Source: Alphaproteobacteria bacterium
GTDB lineage: Bacteria; Pseudomonadota; Alphaproteobacteria; Ferrovibrionales; Ferrovibrionaceae
NCBI GenBank assembly: GCA_018336035.1
Contig: JAGXRD010000078.1
Span: 1 to 64,000 of the forward strand
Direction: 5' to 3'
DNA length: 64,000 nt
A model generated the notes under the pieces. The model made no database searches and was not told the origin of the DNA. It saw only the letters and a program-made list of their open reading frames with translations. Both the position numbers and the translations under genes were made by a program. Each line of letters begins with the position of its first letter. The first letter of the stretch is position 1. Positions 44,437-53,562 of the stretch are shown one piece after another.

Positions 44437-45393
44437 ATGCTGCCGACCCAACTGGCCCAGCGCCTGCGCATGCCTGTGCTGGCCTCGCCGCTGTTCCTGA
44501 TTTCCGGTCCCGACTTGGTGGTGGAAACCAGCAAGGCCGGCGTGATCGGCAGCTTCCCAAGCTTCAACCAGCGCACCTCGGTGGGTTACGAGGAGTGGCT
44601 GAAGGAGATTCGCCAGCGGCTGACGCCGGCCGATGCGCCCTGGGCCGTGCAGTTCGCCGTGCATCGCACCAATACCCGCCTGGCCGAGGACATGGCACTG
44701 ACCGTGAAATATCAGGTGCCGATCCTGATCACGGCGCTCGGTATCACCCGCGAAGTCACCGATGCGGTGCATGCCTATGGCGGCCTGGTGTTCCATGATG
44801 CCATCAACATGCAGCATGCCCGTCGCGCGCTGGAGATGAACGTCGATGGCATTATCGCAGTCTGCAACGGCGCCGGCGGCCATGCCGGCGTCTACAACCC
44901 CTTCGCTTTCATCGGTGAACTGCGTCCGATCCTCGGCGACAAAGCACTGATCCTTTCGGGCTGCATCGGTGACGGCAGCAGTATCGCCGGCGCCATCGCG
45001 GCAGGCGCCGATCTCGCCTATGTCGGCACCCGCCTGATCAACACGGCCGAAAGCATGGCCTCGGCCCAGATGAAGCAGCTGATCATCGAATCAAACATCA
45101 CCGATATCATCTACTCTGCCGAGGTAGATGGCGTCGGTGCCAACTGGCTGCGCCAGACCCTGCCTACTACAGGCAACCTGCGTGCCGGCGGCCAGGTGGG
45201 TAGCATGAATGTCAGCGACGTTCTGGGCGAGCCGAAGCGCTGGCGCGACATCCTCAGCGCCGGTCAGGGTGTCGGCTCGATCCGCGATATTCCGCGCGTC
45301 GCCGAGCTGATCGCACGGATGGAGCGTGAGTATCAGGCGGCCGCCGATCGGCTGGTCGGTATTGTGGGCACGCGCTCAAATGTTGCGGCTTAG
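44437..45393 (+). CDS. Nitronate monooxygenase-like FMN protein, copy 2
   Basis: 318 aa, clearly paralogous to the 38214 protein (both have P-FLISGPDLVV/I...AGV-GSFPS-N-R). The central loop reads CNGAGGHAGVYNPFAFIGEL, so the catalytic His of the GGH motif is present here but not in copy 1. It should bind FMN in a TIM barrel and could oxidise nitronates or act on another activated carbon acid. It has its own promoter, opposite the acyl-CoA dehydrogenase unit, with an operator-like palindrome between them. Confidence 0.89.
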   Translation: MLPTQLAQRLRMPVLASPLFLISGPDLVVETSKAGVIGSFPSFNQRTSVGYEEWLKEIRQRLTPADAPWAVQFAVHRTNTRLAEDMALTVKYQVPILITALGITREVTDAVHAYGGLVFHDAINMQHARRALEMNVDGIIAVCNGAGGHAGVYNPFAFIGELRPILGDKALILSGCIGDGSSIAGAIAAGADLAYVGTRLINTAESMASAQMKQLIIESNITDIIYSAEVDGVGANWLRQTLPTTGNLRAGGQVGSMNVSDVLGEPKRWRDILSAGQGVGSIRDIPRVAELIARMEREYQAAADRLVGIVGTRSNVAA

Positions 45394-45413
45394 TACGGCA
45401 ACGATGGGACCAT

Positions 45414-46325
45414 TCACTGTGCGTTGCCAACGGTGCCCTTAAAGGCGCGCAGGCAATAATCCACAAAGCTCCGGACTTTCGGATCCATGTAGCGGCTCGA
45501 TGCGAAGACAGCATGCACCGGGGCGGGGGCTTCCGCCCAACCAGCCAACACGCTGGACAAGGTTCCATCCGCGACATACGGCGCAGCCATGAAACGCGGC
45601 AACTGCGCGATGCCAAGTCCGGCAAGTGCCAAGTTTTTTGCAGCAATCGTGCTATTGACCGCACACCGCGGCGCCGCGGTGACCCTCTCTGTGTGCGCGC
45701 CATTGATGAGAGTCCAGCTGGAGCGACCGCGCATCGTTTTCATGATAAGGTCGTGATGCTTCAAATCTCTGACCGCTGTCAGCGCTGCGCCGGCTCTTCC
45801 GAGGTAACTCGGGGCCGCGTACAGCCCGTACTCCACCTCGCCAAGCCTGCGCGCCGATAATCCAGAATCCTCAAGCGTGCCAACGCGGATGGCAACATCG
45901 AAGCCTTCGTGGATGATGTCGACCAGGCGATTGGTATATTCGGCTTCCACTGTCACCTTTGGTGCCAGCCCGAGAAACGCCGCGATCCATTTATCAACGA
46001 CCATGGTCCCAAATTCGGAGCCCGCCGTGATCTTGAGCAGTCCTTTTGGCTCTTTGGATTGTTGCGCGACTGCAGCCTCTGCCGCTTCCGCCGCAGTCAA
46101 GATACTCATGGCACGCTCAAAATAATCACGCCCGACCTCTGTCACGTTGAGGCGACGTGTTGAGCGAATGAGGAGCTGCGCGCCGAGCTTTTCTTCCATG
46201 CGCCGGATAATACGGCTCACACGCGCCTTATCGGTGCCAAGCCGCTCTGCTGCCATGGTGAAGGAGCCATCGGTCACCACGGCGGTGAAGACCTTCATTT
46301 CTGGCAAGTCAATTGATGTATTCAT
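45414..46325 (-). CDS. LysR-family transcriptional regulator
   Basis: 303 aa from the ATG at 46325; an upstream ATG at 46469 adds 48 residues with no family character. N-terminal winged HTH: LPEMKVFTAVVTDGSFTMAAERLGTDKARVSRIIRRMEEKLG, QLLIRSTRRLNVTEVG. C-terminal effector domain: LLKITAGSEFGTMVVDKWIAAFL onward. Divergent from the F420-type oxidoreductase gene, so it probably controls it and the following SDR; relatives often respond to electrophiles. Confidence 0.9.
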   Translation of the reverse strand: MNTSIDLPEMKVFTAVVTDGSFTMAAERLGTDKARVSRIIRRMEEKLGAQLLIRSTRRLNVTEVGRDYFERAMSILTAAEAAEAAVAQQSKEPKGLLKITAGSEFGTMVVDKWIAAFLGLAPKVTVEAEYTNRLVDIIHEGFDVAIRVGTLEDSGLSARRLGEVEYGLYAAPSYLGRAGAALTAVRDLKHHDLIMKTMRGRSSWTLINGAHTERVTAAPRCAVNSTIAAKNLALAGLGIAQLPRFMAAPYVADGTLSSVLAGWAEAPAPVHAVFASSRYMDPKVRSFVDYCLRAFKGTVGNAQ

Positions 46326-46584
46326 AGACAACAGTATGTCGCTTTTTCTGCCATTTATCAATGCCCGGGTGGGTCCTACCTTGTGCCTATGAAAGGCGCC
46401 GCTCCAGGACATGTCGGCTCGGTGCCTCCATCGACGCGGCGTTTCGGCGTCAGTGTATGCGTGCGGCAAAGCACTGCTTTGTCGCGTGCAAACGGCCTGC
46501 TTGCATTGCAGCGCGCGAAGGGCGCGCGCCGCATGGAACTAACTGAGAGACACGCGCTGCTCTCCCCTTTAAGGAGTTTTTAGA

Positions 46585-47388
46585 TTGACACAAACCATCG
46601 GAATTATCGGCTCTGGCCTCGTGGGCAAGGCCGTCGCGCATCTCGCCATCGCCGCGGGTTACCACGTCGTGATCAGCAACTCACGCGGTCCCGAGACACT
46701 TGCTGACTTGGTCAAAGGCTTGGGTCCCCGCGCACGCGCCGGGACAGTCGATGAAGCTATCTCGGCGGGGGACATCGTCTCGATCGCGCTTCCGCTGGCG
46801 GTGTTCGAGAGCTTGCCGGCCGGCAAGCTCGCCGGAAAAGTTGTCATCGACCAGACAAACTACTATCCCGGCATTGGCGATTTTCGCCGGGCAGACCTCG
46901 ATAACGGCGAGCTGACATCGAGCGAGCTGGTGCAGAAGCACCTCCCCGGCGCAAAGCTGGTCAAGGGCATGCATAACCTGGGCTGGGTTCACATGCAGTA
47001 CAATGCCCGGCCAAAGGGCCATCCGGAGCGGACCACCTTGCCACTCGCCGGCGAAGACGCGGCCGCGAAGCAAGCCGTGACCCGTTTCATCGAGACGATC
47101 GGTTTCGACGTGGTCGACACCGGCTCGCTGGCCGATAGCTGGCGCATCGAGCCCAACACGCCGATCTACTTCTGGCCCTATATCCCCGCTCTCCCGGACG
47201 GCTTGACCGAGGCTGAAGCCAAGCAAGTCTACCAGCAGGCCGGCACGCCGATTTCTCCTGCCGCCGCACATAAGCTGGTCGCCGAGACAAAGCGTCCCTC
47301 CCCGATTGGAGGGACCTTGGAGGGGATGCCGCCGATCCATATCGCGCTGTTTCTCGAGCTCGCCAGCGCCAATACGGTCCAGCGATAG
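46585..47388 (+). CDS. NADP-dependent (F420-type) oxidoreductase family protein
   Basis: 267 aa from a TTG at 46585 with AAGGAG eight bases upstream; no in-frame ATG precedes the Rossmann start. The dinucleotide motif GIIGSGLVGKAVAHLAIAAGY and SNSRGPETLADLVKGLG match the F420-dependent NADP reductase-like group (NAD binding F420), found widely in bacteria without F420. ANDVVDQTNYYPGIGD-like segment (VIDQTNYYPGIGDF) and KGMHNLGWVHM follow. Substrate unknown. Divergent from LysR. Confidence 0.85.
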   Translation: MTQTIGIIGSGLVGKAVAHLAIAAGYHVVISNSRGPETLADLVKGLGPRARAGTVDEAISAGDIVSIALPLAVFESLPAGKLAGKVVIDQTNYYPGIGDFRRADLDNGELTSSELVQKHLPGAKLVKGMHNLGWVHMQYNARPKGHPERTTLPLAGEDAAAKQAVTRFIETIGFDVVDTGSLADSWRIEPNTPIYFWPYIPALPDGLTEAEAKQVYQQAGTPISPAAAHKLVAETKRPSPIGGTLEGMPPIHIALFLELASANTVQR

Positions 47389-47732
47389 GGTCACAGGGCA
47401 AACGACATAAGATCGTGGTCGCGATGCCGGGCGCCCGTTGCTTGCGGGTACCCGGCATTCGTCTGCAGACCATCACTGGCGTGCGACCGCAGCATGCCAG
47501 TACCCGCGAGGCTGGCGACGCACTGCATGACGCCGTTGCGATCTGCATTTTCTCTCGAATGATTGATGCCGGCATCGCCAACAGTCTGTGGTCGTGGCGA
47601 GCACTTATCAATCTTGGTGGCGCTACTACATCGCGCTTGTGCGGCCAGGTGGCGCGTCAACACAGCCCGCGCGGTTCGCTCAGACCATGCATAAACTTCT
47701 CTAACAACACGCCCCATTGCAAAGGACGACCC
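47389..47732. other. 344-bp gap without a supported gene
   Basis: The plus-strand frame of the following SDR stays open to 47415, but the peptide there has no family character and the SDR start at 47733 has AAAGGA upstream. No palindrome or RNA gene was recognised. It probably holds the leader or promoter of the SDR gene. Confidence 0.4.
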
Positions 47733-48495
47733 ATGTCACGATTACTCGTTGGAAAAACGGCTCTGGTGACCGGTGGATCGCGCGGCATCGGCCGCGCAAT
47801 TGCGGAACGCCTAGCGCGGGAAGGGGCCACCGTCGCCTTGACATATAATGCCAGCAAGGCAGGCGCCGACGACGCAGTCAGCGCGATCAAGACTGCCGGT
47901 GGCAGTGCCTTTGCGCTTCACGCCGATCTAGGCGATGCGCAGGCTATTCCCGCAGTATTCGAAGCGCTCGATCGCGAGTTTTCCAGCCGAACCGGCAGTA
48001 CGGCACTCGACATCCTCGTTAACAATGCCGGCAATGCCGGCTGGGGTGGCCTCTCCGATGCCACGCACCTGGAACACGATGTTCGCGGTCCACGCCCGCG
48101 CACCGTTCTTTGTCATTCAGGCCGCGCAGGCCCGTCTGTCTGATGGCGGACGCATTATCAACATCTCGTCTGGCGCGGGGACCCGGCCGATACAGGTGGC
48201 GCCAATTTATTCCATGGCCAAGGCCGCCATTAACAACCTAACCCATGCACTTGCGATGGAGCTGGGACCGCGCGGCATCACGGTGAATGCCGTGGCGCCA
48301 GGCTGGACAAAGACAGACATGAATGCGGCTGTGCGCGAGAATGCCGACATGGTGAAGGCGATTGAAGCCGACACGGCCTTGGGGCGTTTTGGCGAAAGCT
48401 CCGATATTGCCGCAGTCGTGGCGTTTCTGGCCTCTGGGCAGGGCCGCTGGATCACGGCGCAGGTGATTGAGGCCAGCGGCGGATATAGGCTTTGA
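47733..48495 (+). pseudogene. Short-chain dehydrogenase/reductase, frameshifted
   Basis: The first part, from ATG 47733, reads KTALVTGGSRGIGRAIAERLA and DILVNNAGNAGWGGLSDAT, then goes out of frame. The second part, in the +1 frame, reads TWNTMFAVHARAPFFVIQAA, IINISSGAGTRPIQVAPIYSMAKAAINNLT and GPRGITVNAVAPGWTKTDM, ending at 48495. One extra base near 48063-48068 explains the break and would otherwise give a normal 253-aa SDR with Ser-Tyr-Lys triad. Either real inactivation or a sequence error. Same direction as the F420-type gene. Confidence 0.85.
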
Positions 48496-48539
48496 CTCTT
48501 GCGGGCGCCATGCTGCGCTGAGGGCATGCGCCTCAGGTG

Positions 48540-48563
48540 GGCCAGCGGGTCAAACCGCTGGCC
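48540..48563 (+). terminator. Hairpin downstream of the SDR gene
   Basis: GGCCAGCGG (48540-48548) and CCGCTGGCC (48555-48563) pair perfectly around GTCAAA, followed by TTCACTTTT. It lies 44 bp after the SDR stop and is a good rho-independent terminator. Confidence 0.65.
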
Positions 48564-48940
48564 TTCACTTTTGCGGGCATGGCGCGACGTGCCGGACTGT
48601 TGAACGGTCTTCGATCTTGACGGGATTACGGGTGGTGCGGCGGGCGGCAACGCGTCGTCGCCTCGTCGCCTCGTCGCAGGGACCGGCTAACGCTTCAATA
48701 CGGAAAATCCAAAGAGCATGAACCGCATTGCCTGTGCGATCTTTAGATCGCGTCTCCATCCGCTGTAATAACGCGCAGAATTACTGCTGGTCATAACTCC
48801 AGGGTCATTTGGCGAGAACCGCGTATACTGGCTCTAATGCGGCCACCCAAGCATCTAGGGTGACTTTATCAGTGAGCCCGGACGGCAGCTCGGCGAAAGG
48901 TTGCTCTGTGAGGCATCCGCGACGGCGGATGCGCCGGATA
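48564..48940. other. Intergenic region, no gene seen
   Basis: About 375 bp between the SDR terminator and the end of the minus-strand GntR gene. It holds a three-fold CCTCGTCG-like direct repeat near 48655-48680 and a perfect 8-bp inverted repeat GCATCCGC/GCGGATGC (48913-48920 / 48925-48932), 8 bp past the GntR stop, which may be that gene's terminator. No open frame with family character. Confidence 0.4.
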
Positions 48941-49648
48941 TCACTTCGCTGGACGGATAGCGAGCCTAGCTGGAGGTGCCGCAACCGCAGCCTGCTCTGG
49001 CCGTGTCCCGGTAACCTGGCCGACCGATACGATCGTCACCTTGCCGACATGGCTGCGCATGGCGGCCTCTGCGCCCGGCGCATCGCCAGCCAAAATGGCC
49101 TGCACCACGCGATCATGCTCGGCATGCGAATCCTGCAGACGCCCCAGCACGCGGAACTGCGAGCGCCGGAACGGCAGCACGCGACGCCGCGTGGCCCAGG
49201 CCGTCTCCGCCAAGAAATCGTTCTTGCTGCCGCGGTAGATCAGATCGTGAAAATCGTTGTTGAAGGATGCGTACTCCTTCAGGTCTCCTGACTTCACCAA
49301 GGTCAGTGCCGCCTCGTGCGCTGAAGCCAATTCGCGGCGTTCAGATGCCGTCATGCGGAGTGTGGCCAAGCGGGCGCAGGTTGCCTCGATCTCGGCCATC
49401 ACTTCGAACATTTCCTCGATGCGGCGCGTGGTGGGCAGGGCCACCAATGCGCCGCGATGCGAGCGGTATTCCACCAGTCCGATCCCGGCCAATGCCTTGA
49501 GGGCTTCGCGCACCGGAGTACGCGACATGCCGAAGGTTTCGGCCAGATCCACCTCATCCAGCCGGGCGCCGGGCAGGCGTTCGCCGGTCACGATCTGCTC
49601 GGCAAGTGTATCTCGCAATTGCTCGGCCAGCGTGCGCTTTTCGCTCAT
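48941..49648 (-). CDS. GntR-family regulator, FCD (FadR) subgroup
   Basis: 235 aa from the ATG at 49648; an in-frame ATG at 49684 adds 12 residues before the conserved start. N-terminal winged HTH: TLAEQLRDTLAEQIVTGERLPGARLDEVDLAETFGMSRTPVREALKALAGIGLVEYRSHRGALVA. C-terminal all-helical FCD domain with the metal-binding residues Asp and His (FNNDFHDLIYRGS, EHDRVVQAI, SHVGKV). It is the last gene of, or directly follows, the BMP-ABC/cysteine-hydrolase operon (74-bp gap), so it probably senses a product of that pathway. Biuret operons elsewhere often have such a regulator. Confidence 0.88.
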   Translation of the reverse strand: MSEKRTLAEQLRDTLAEQIVTGERLPGARLDEVDLAETFGMSRTPVREALKALAGIGLVEYRSHRGALVALPTTRRIEEMFEVMAEIEATCARLATLRMTASERRELASAHEAALTLVKSGDLKEYASFNNDFHDLIYRGSKNDFLAETAWATRRRVLPFRRSQFRVLGRLQDSHAEHDRVVQAILAGDAPGAEAAMRSHVGKVTIVSVGQVTGTRPEQAAVAAPPARLAIRPAK

Positions 49649-49722
49649 TGAAAAGGTCTTAGATAGTGCCGGTATCGATTTCAAGGCGCTTCAAACCTGT
49701 AGAATTTATTACCGCGTCGCCC

Positions 49723-50388
49723 TCATTCCAGCGCGGCAGCCACCTGGTCCGTGGTCGCGGTCCAGCCGACAATGGCGCCCTGAGCCCGGACCATCTCGAT
49801 CGCCGCTGCCTTGAACTCCGGAAAATAGCTTTCCGTGGCATCTTCCACCAGCAGGCATTCATAGCCGCGGTCGTTGGCCTCGCGCATCGAGGTCTGCACG
49901 CAGACTTCAGTGGTGACGCCGCCGAAAAACAGATGTGTGATCCCGCGCGCCTTGAGTTCATCTTGCAAGCTGGTGGCGTAAAAGGCGCCCTTGCCCGGCT
50001 TGTCGATCACCAGTTCACCGGGCAGCGCGGCCAGTTCCGCCACGAAGTCGTTGCCCGGCTCACCCTGCACCAGGATGCGCCCCATCGGGCCGGCATCGCC
50101 GATACGCAGGCTGACATTACCGCGCGTCAGCTTGGCTGGTGGACAGTCGGACAGGTCCGGCTTATGGCTTTCGCGCGTATGGATCAGCGGCAACCCTGCC
50201 CTGCGCCACGCCGCCAACAACCGTGCCACGGTGGGCACAATCCTGGTCAGGCGGCTGACATCGTTGCCCAGTGCTGCGCCGAAGCCGCCAGGCTCGATGA
50301 AATCGCGCTGCATGTCGATCATCACCAGCGCGGTGTTATGCAGCGGAAACTGGTAAGGGTAAGGTCTGGCGGCGGCGATAGTCGGCAT
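49723..50388 (-). CDS. Isochorismatase-like cysteine hydrolase, triuret hydrolase candidate
   Basis: 221 aa. Catalytic triad visible: D25 in [10 protein letters not shown]130 in [11 protein letters not shown] and C163 in [20 protein letters not shown], with a cis-peptide-type TT before it. It shares length and motifs with the biuret hydrolase encoded 1.5 kb away but is a distinct paralogue (no [12 protein letters not shown] lid; [12 protein letters not shown] instead). Known neighbours of biuH in Herbaspirillum-type gene clusters include TrtA, which splits triuret to carboxybiuret; this is my leading guess. A ureidoacrylate or other ureide amidohydrolase is the alternative. Two bp after the ATPase gene. 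Confidence 0.8.
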   Translation of the reverse strand: MPTIAAARPYPYQFPLHNTALVMIDMQRDFIEPGGFGAALGNDVSRLTRIVPTVARLLAAWRRAGLPLIHTRESHKPDLSDCPPAKLTRGNVSLRIGDAGPMGRILVQGEPGNDFVAELAALPGELVIDKPGKGAFYATSLQDELKARGITHLFFGGVTTEVCVQTSMREANDRGYECLLVEDATESYFPEFKAAAIEMVRAQGAIVGWTATTDQVAAALE

Positions 50389-50390
50389 GA

Positions 50391-51938
50391 TCAGTGTCCT
50401 GCCATATGGCGGCCGATCACAGTGAGGTCGGCATTGCCGATGGCATCCTCGTAGACGATGCGGCCGGAAAACATCACGGCAATGCGGTCGGAGAGTTCGA
50501 ACAGCTCGTCGAGGTCTTCACTGACCAGCAGCACGGCGGCACCACGGTTGCGGGCTGCCATGATCTGGCCGTGGATATCGGCGACGGCGGCGAAATCGAG
50601 ACCGAAGCAGGGATTGGCCGCCACCAGCACATTCACCTCGCCGCCAATCTCGCGCCCCAGCACGGCGCGCTGCACATTGCCGCCGGAAAGCTGGCCGATG
50701 GCGGCTTCCGGTCCGGGCGTCTTCACGCGATAGCGCGCGATGATCTGCCGGGCGGCTTCCTTGAAGGCGCCGGGCTTCAGCCACCAGCCACCGGCCGCAA
50801 AAGGTTCTTCATCGAAGCGGCGGAAGGCAAGGTTCTCGGCCACGCTCATCTTCGCCACGCAGGCATTGCGCAGCGGCTCTTCCGGCAGGCAGGAGAGTTT
50901 ATGCTGCTTCATCGCCTTGCGGCTGCCATCGAAGCTCTGGCCGTGCAGGCTGATCGCGCCGTCTTTGATGTCGCGCTGGCCGGCGATGGCTTCCACCAGC
51001 TCGCGCTGGCCGTTGCCCGAGACGCCAGCGATGCCGAGGATTTCACCGGCACGCACCTGTAGGGAGATGCCTTTCACCGCCGGATTGCCGGCATCGTCGG
51101 AAACATTCAGCGTCTGTATGGCGAGGCGGGTTGCTTCTCCGGGTACACCAGTACGCGGTGCCGGATCGGGCAGCTTCTGCTCGCCCATCATCATCTTCGC
51201 CATGTCATCGGCGGTCAGGTCGGCCACCTTGCCGCTGCCGGCGAATTTGCCCCGGCGCAGCACGGTGACGTTGTCGGCGAAGGCAAACACCTCGCGGAAC
51301 TTGTGGGTGATGGTCAGCACGGTGAGCTGGCCGGCCTTGGTCATGTCGCGCAGCAGGCCGAGTACCTCGTCAGCCTCGGCCGGCGTCAGCACGGATGTGG
51401 GCTCATCCAGGATCAGGAAGCGGCGCTTCAGATACAGCTGCTTGAGGATTTCGGTCTTCTGCTTTTCGCCGGCGGCCAGCGCAGACACTTTCCGATCCAG
51501 CGGCACGCGGAAAGGCATGGTGGCAAAGAAGGCCTCCAGCCCGGCATGCTCGGCCTTCCAGTCGATCACGGCAGGCAGATCGGTGCGGGCCAGCACTAGG
51601 TTCTCGGCCACCGTCATGTCGGGCACCAGCGTGAAATGCTGGTAGACCATGCCGAGGCCAAGATTATGCGCCATGCGCGGGCTGGAAATCGGCTGCTCGT
51701 GGTTGCCGACCATCACTTGGCCCTGGTCGGGCGTGTAATAGCCCATGATGCATTTGACCAGCGTGCTCTTGCCGGCGCCGTTCTCACCCAGCAGGGCGTG
51801 GAAGCTGCCGGCCTCCACCTTCAGCGTGACATCGTCCAGCGCCTTCAAGGCCCCGAACTGCTTGCCCATGCCGAGCGCTTCCAGCGATACGGCGCCGGTT
51901 GCTGGCGGGGCAGCGGGATCGGGGACGAACATCACCAT
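50391..51938 (-). CDS. BMP-type ABC transporter ATPase (double NBD, YufO/NupO-like)
   Basis: 515 aa from the ATG at 51938, which overlaps the biuret hydrolase stop (TAATG); the open frame upstream is a shadow. Two fused nucleotide-binding domains: the first has Walker [17 protein letters not shown] and [15 protein letters not shown], the second [14 protein letters not shown] (degenerate Walker A) and [32 protein letters not shown]. The second signature and Asn-for-Glu style Walker B are usual for this family. Energises import with the two permeases and the BMP binding protein of the operon. Confidence 0.91.
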   Translation of the reverse strand: MVMFVPDPAAPPATGAVSLEALGMGKQFGALKALDDVTLKVEAGSFHALLGENGAGKSTLVKCIMGYYTPDQGQVMVGNHEQPISSPRMAHNLGLGMVYQHFTLVPDMTVAENLVLARTDLPAVIDWKAEHAGLEAFFATMPFRVPLDRKVSALAAGEKQKTEILKQLYLKRRFLILDEPTSVLTPAEADEVLGLLRDMTKAGQLTVLTITHKFREVFAFADNVTVLRRGKFAGSGKVADLTADDMAKMMMGEQKLPDPAPRTGVPGEATRLAIQTLNVSDDAGNPAVKGISLQVRAGEILGIAGVSGNGQRELVEAIAGQRDIKDGAISLHGQSFDGSRKAMKQHKLSCLPEEPLRNACVAKMSVAENLAFRRFDEEPFAAGGWWLKPGAFKEAARQIIARYRVKTPGPEAAIGQLSGGNVQRAVLGREIGGEVNVLVAANPCFGLDFAAVADIHGQIMAARNRGAAVLLVSEDLDELFELSDRIAVMFSGRIVYEDAIGNADLTVIGRHMAGH

Positions 51939-52639
51939 TACGCAATGGCCTTCAGGAAGGCATCGGAAGTGGCCACGGCGCCAAAGACACCGCCCTGCAT
52001 CTTGATCATCTTCAGGGCCGCATCGTGATTGCCCTTGTCGGTGGCGCCGCAGCAGTCTTCCAGCAGGATGCATTCAAAGCCGCGGTCGTTGCCCTCGCGC
52101 ATCGTGGTGTGCACGCAGACATCGGTGGTGATGCCGGTCAGCACGATATTGCGGATGCCACGCAGATTGAGGATCAGCTCGAGATCCGTGGCGCAGAATG
52201 AGCCCTTGCCGGGCTTGTCGATGATCACTTCGCCGTCTTTTGGTGCCAGTTCCGGGATGATGTCCCAGCCCGGTTCACCGCGCACCAGGATGCGGCCGCA
52301 GGGGCCGGGATCGCCGATACCGGCGCCGATGCGTTGCGACCGCCAGCGCTTGTTGGCCGGCAGGTCGGCCAGATCGGGGCGATGGCCTTCGCGGGTGTGG
52401 ATGATGTGGTAGCCCTTGGCGCGCATGGCAGCGAGCAGTTTCCTGATCGGCGCAATGGGTGCACGGGTCAGCGACAGGTCATAGCCCATCGTGTCGACAT
52501 AGCCGCCCTTGCCGCAGAAATCGGTCTGCATATCAATGATTATGAGGGCTGTATTTTCAGGCCGCAGGTCGCCGTTCCACGGCCAGGGATAAGGATCGGC
52601 GGCGACATGCAGGCCTTTGATGGCGCTTTGATCGGTCAT
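51938..52639 (-). CDS. biuH: Biuret hydrolase
   Basis: 233 aa, isochorismatase-like cysteine hydrolase. The triad D36 (IIIDMQTDF), K142 ([10 protein letters not shown]) and C175 ([19 protein letters not shown]) falls at the same residue numbers as published for the Rhizobium leguminosarum enzyme, and long stretches are as I remember them for it ([44 protein letters not shown]). It converts biuret to allophanate plus ammonia in the cytoplasm, a nitrogen-supply step of cyanuric acid and slow-release fertiliser metabolism. Overlaps the permease gene (4 bp) and the ATPase gene. No allophanate or cyanuric acid hydrolase lies in the window. Confidence 0.93.
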   Translation of the reverse strand: MTDQSAIKGLHVAADPYPWPWNGDLRPENTALIIIDMQTDFCGKGGYVDTMGYDLSLTRAPIAPIRKLLAAMRAKGYHIIHTREGHRPDLADLPANKRWRSQRIGAGIGDPGPCGRILVRGEPGWDIIPELAPKDGEVIIDKPGKGSFCATDLELILNLRGIRNIVLTGITTDVCVHTTMREGNDRGFECILLEDCCGATDKGNHDAALKMIKMQGGVFGAVATSDAFLKAIA

Positions 52640-53562
52640 CGTGTGACTCCCAGTTCGCCCGGTGCGCCGGCCAGCGTGCGGTCACGCGAGCAGGTCAGGA
52701 TCATGATCAGAAGGGTGAGCATGTAAGGTGCGGCATTGAATAGATAGTAGCCCTGTGTGATGCCGACCGACTGGAGTGCGGGACCTAATGCCGCGGCTCC
52801 ACCGAACAGCAGCGAGGCCCAGAAGCACAGCATGGGATTCCAGCGCGCGAAAATAACGAGAGCAACAGCGGTGATGCCCTGACCCGAAGACAGGCCCTCG
52901 CTCCAGCTGCCGGGATAGGACAGCGAGAGGAAGCTGCCGCCCACACCGGCGAGGAAGCCGCCGCTGGCCGTGGCAAACATGCGCACGCGGTTGATGGCAT
53001 AGCCCAGTGCCAGGGCCGCATCGGCGCTGTCGCCCACCGTGCGCAGGATCAGGCCCCAGCGTGTGTTGCGGAAGGCCCAGAGCAGGAAAGGCGCGAGGAT
53101 CACGCCGATAATGAACAGCGCATTGACGCGGAGCGCATCGCGCACCTGTGCATTCTCGCTCCACCAGCCAAAGGGGATGGAGGGCAGGTTGGGGGCCTGC
53201 GGCTGGATGAAGGGTTTGCCGAGGAAGAAGGCGAGGCCAATGCCGAACAGCATCAGCGCGATGCCGACGGCGATATCGTTGACGCGCGGCAGGCTGCAGA
53301 TCAGCGCATGCAGGATACCGAAGACGGCACCGGCACAGCCGGCCGCCAGCACGCCAAGCCAGGGCGAGCCGGAGAGATACGAGACGGCATAGCCGCTCAT
53401 GGCGCCCATCACCAGCGTGCCTTCAAGGCCGAGATTGATACGGCCGCTTTTCTCGGTGATGCATTCGCCCAGGCTGACGAACAGGAACGGCGTGCTGACG
53501 CGGATGGCGCCGGCCAGCACCGCCAGCGGCACGCCCCACCAGCCGAGCAGGTCTCCGCTCAT
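52636..53562 (-). CDS. BMP-type ABC permease (YufQ-like)
   Basis: 308 aa from the ATG at 53562 (GGAGG five bases upstream, ATGA overlap with the previous permease stop); an ATG at 53583 would add seven residues. About eight hydrophobic segments; family landmarks [41 protein letters not shown] and [24 protein letters not shown]. Partner of the larger, frameshifted permease. Imports a small polar solute, possibly biuret or triuret. Confidence 0.92.
   Translation of the reverse strand: MSGDLLGWWGVPLAVLAGAIRVSTPFLFVSLGECITEKSGRINLGLEGTLVMGAMSGYAVSYLSGSPWLGVLAAGCAGAVFGILHALICSLPRVNDIAVGIALMLFGIGLAFFLGKPFIQPQAPNLPSIPFGWWSENAQVRDALRVNALFIIGVILAPFLLWAFRNTRWGLILRTVGDSADAALALGYAINRVRMFATASGGFLAGVGGSFLSLSYPGSWSEGLSSGQGITAVALVIFARWNPMLCFWASLLFGGAAALGPALQSVGITQGYYLFNAAPYMLTLLIMILTCSRDRTLAGAPGELGVTR

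Noticed and set aside
48655-48680. CCTCGTCG-type short tandem repeat
   Set aside because: About three imperfect units; too short for CRISPR or a functional repeat array.
48913-48932. GCATCCGC/GCGGATGC hairpin as a regulatory site
   Set aside because: More likely a weak terminator after the GntR gene; no T-run and no second copy.
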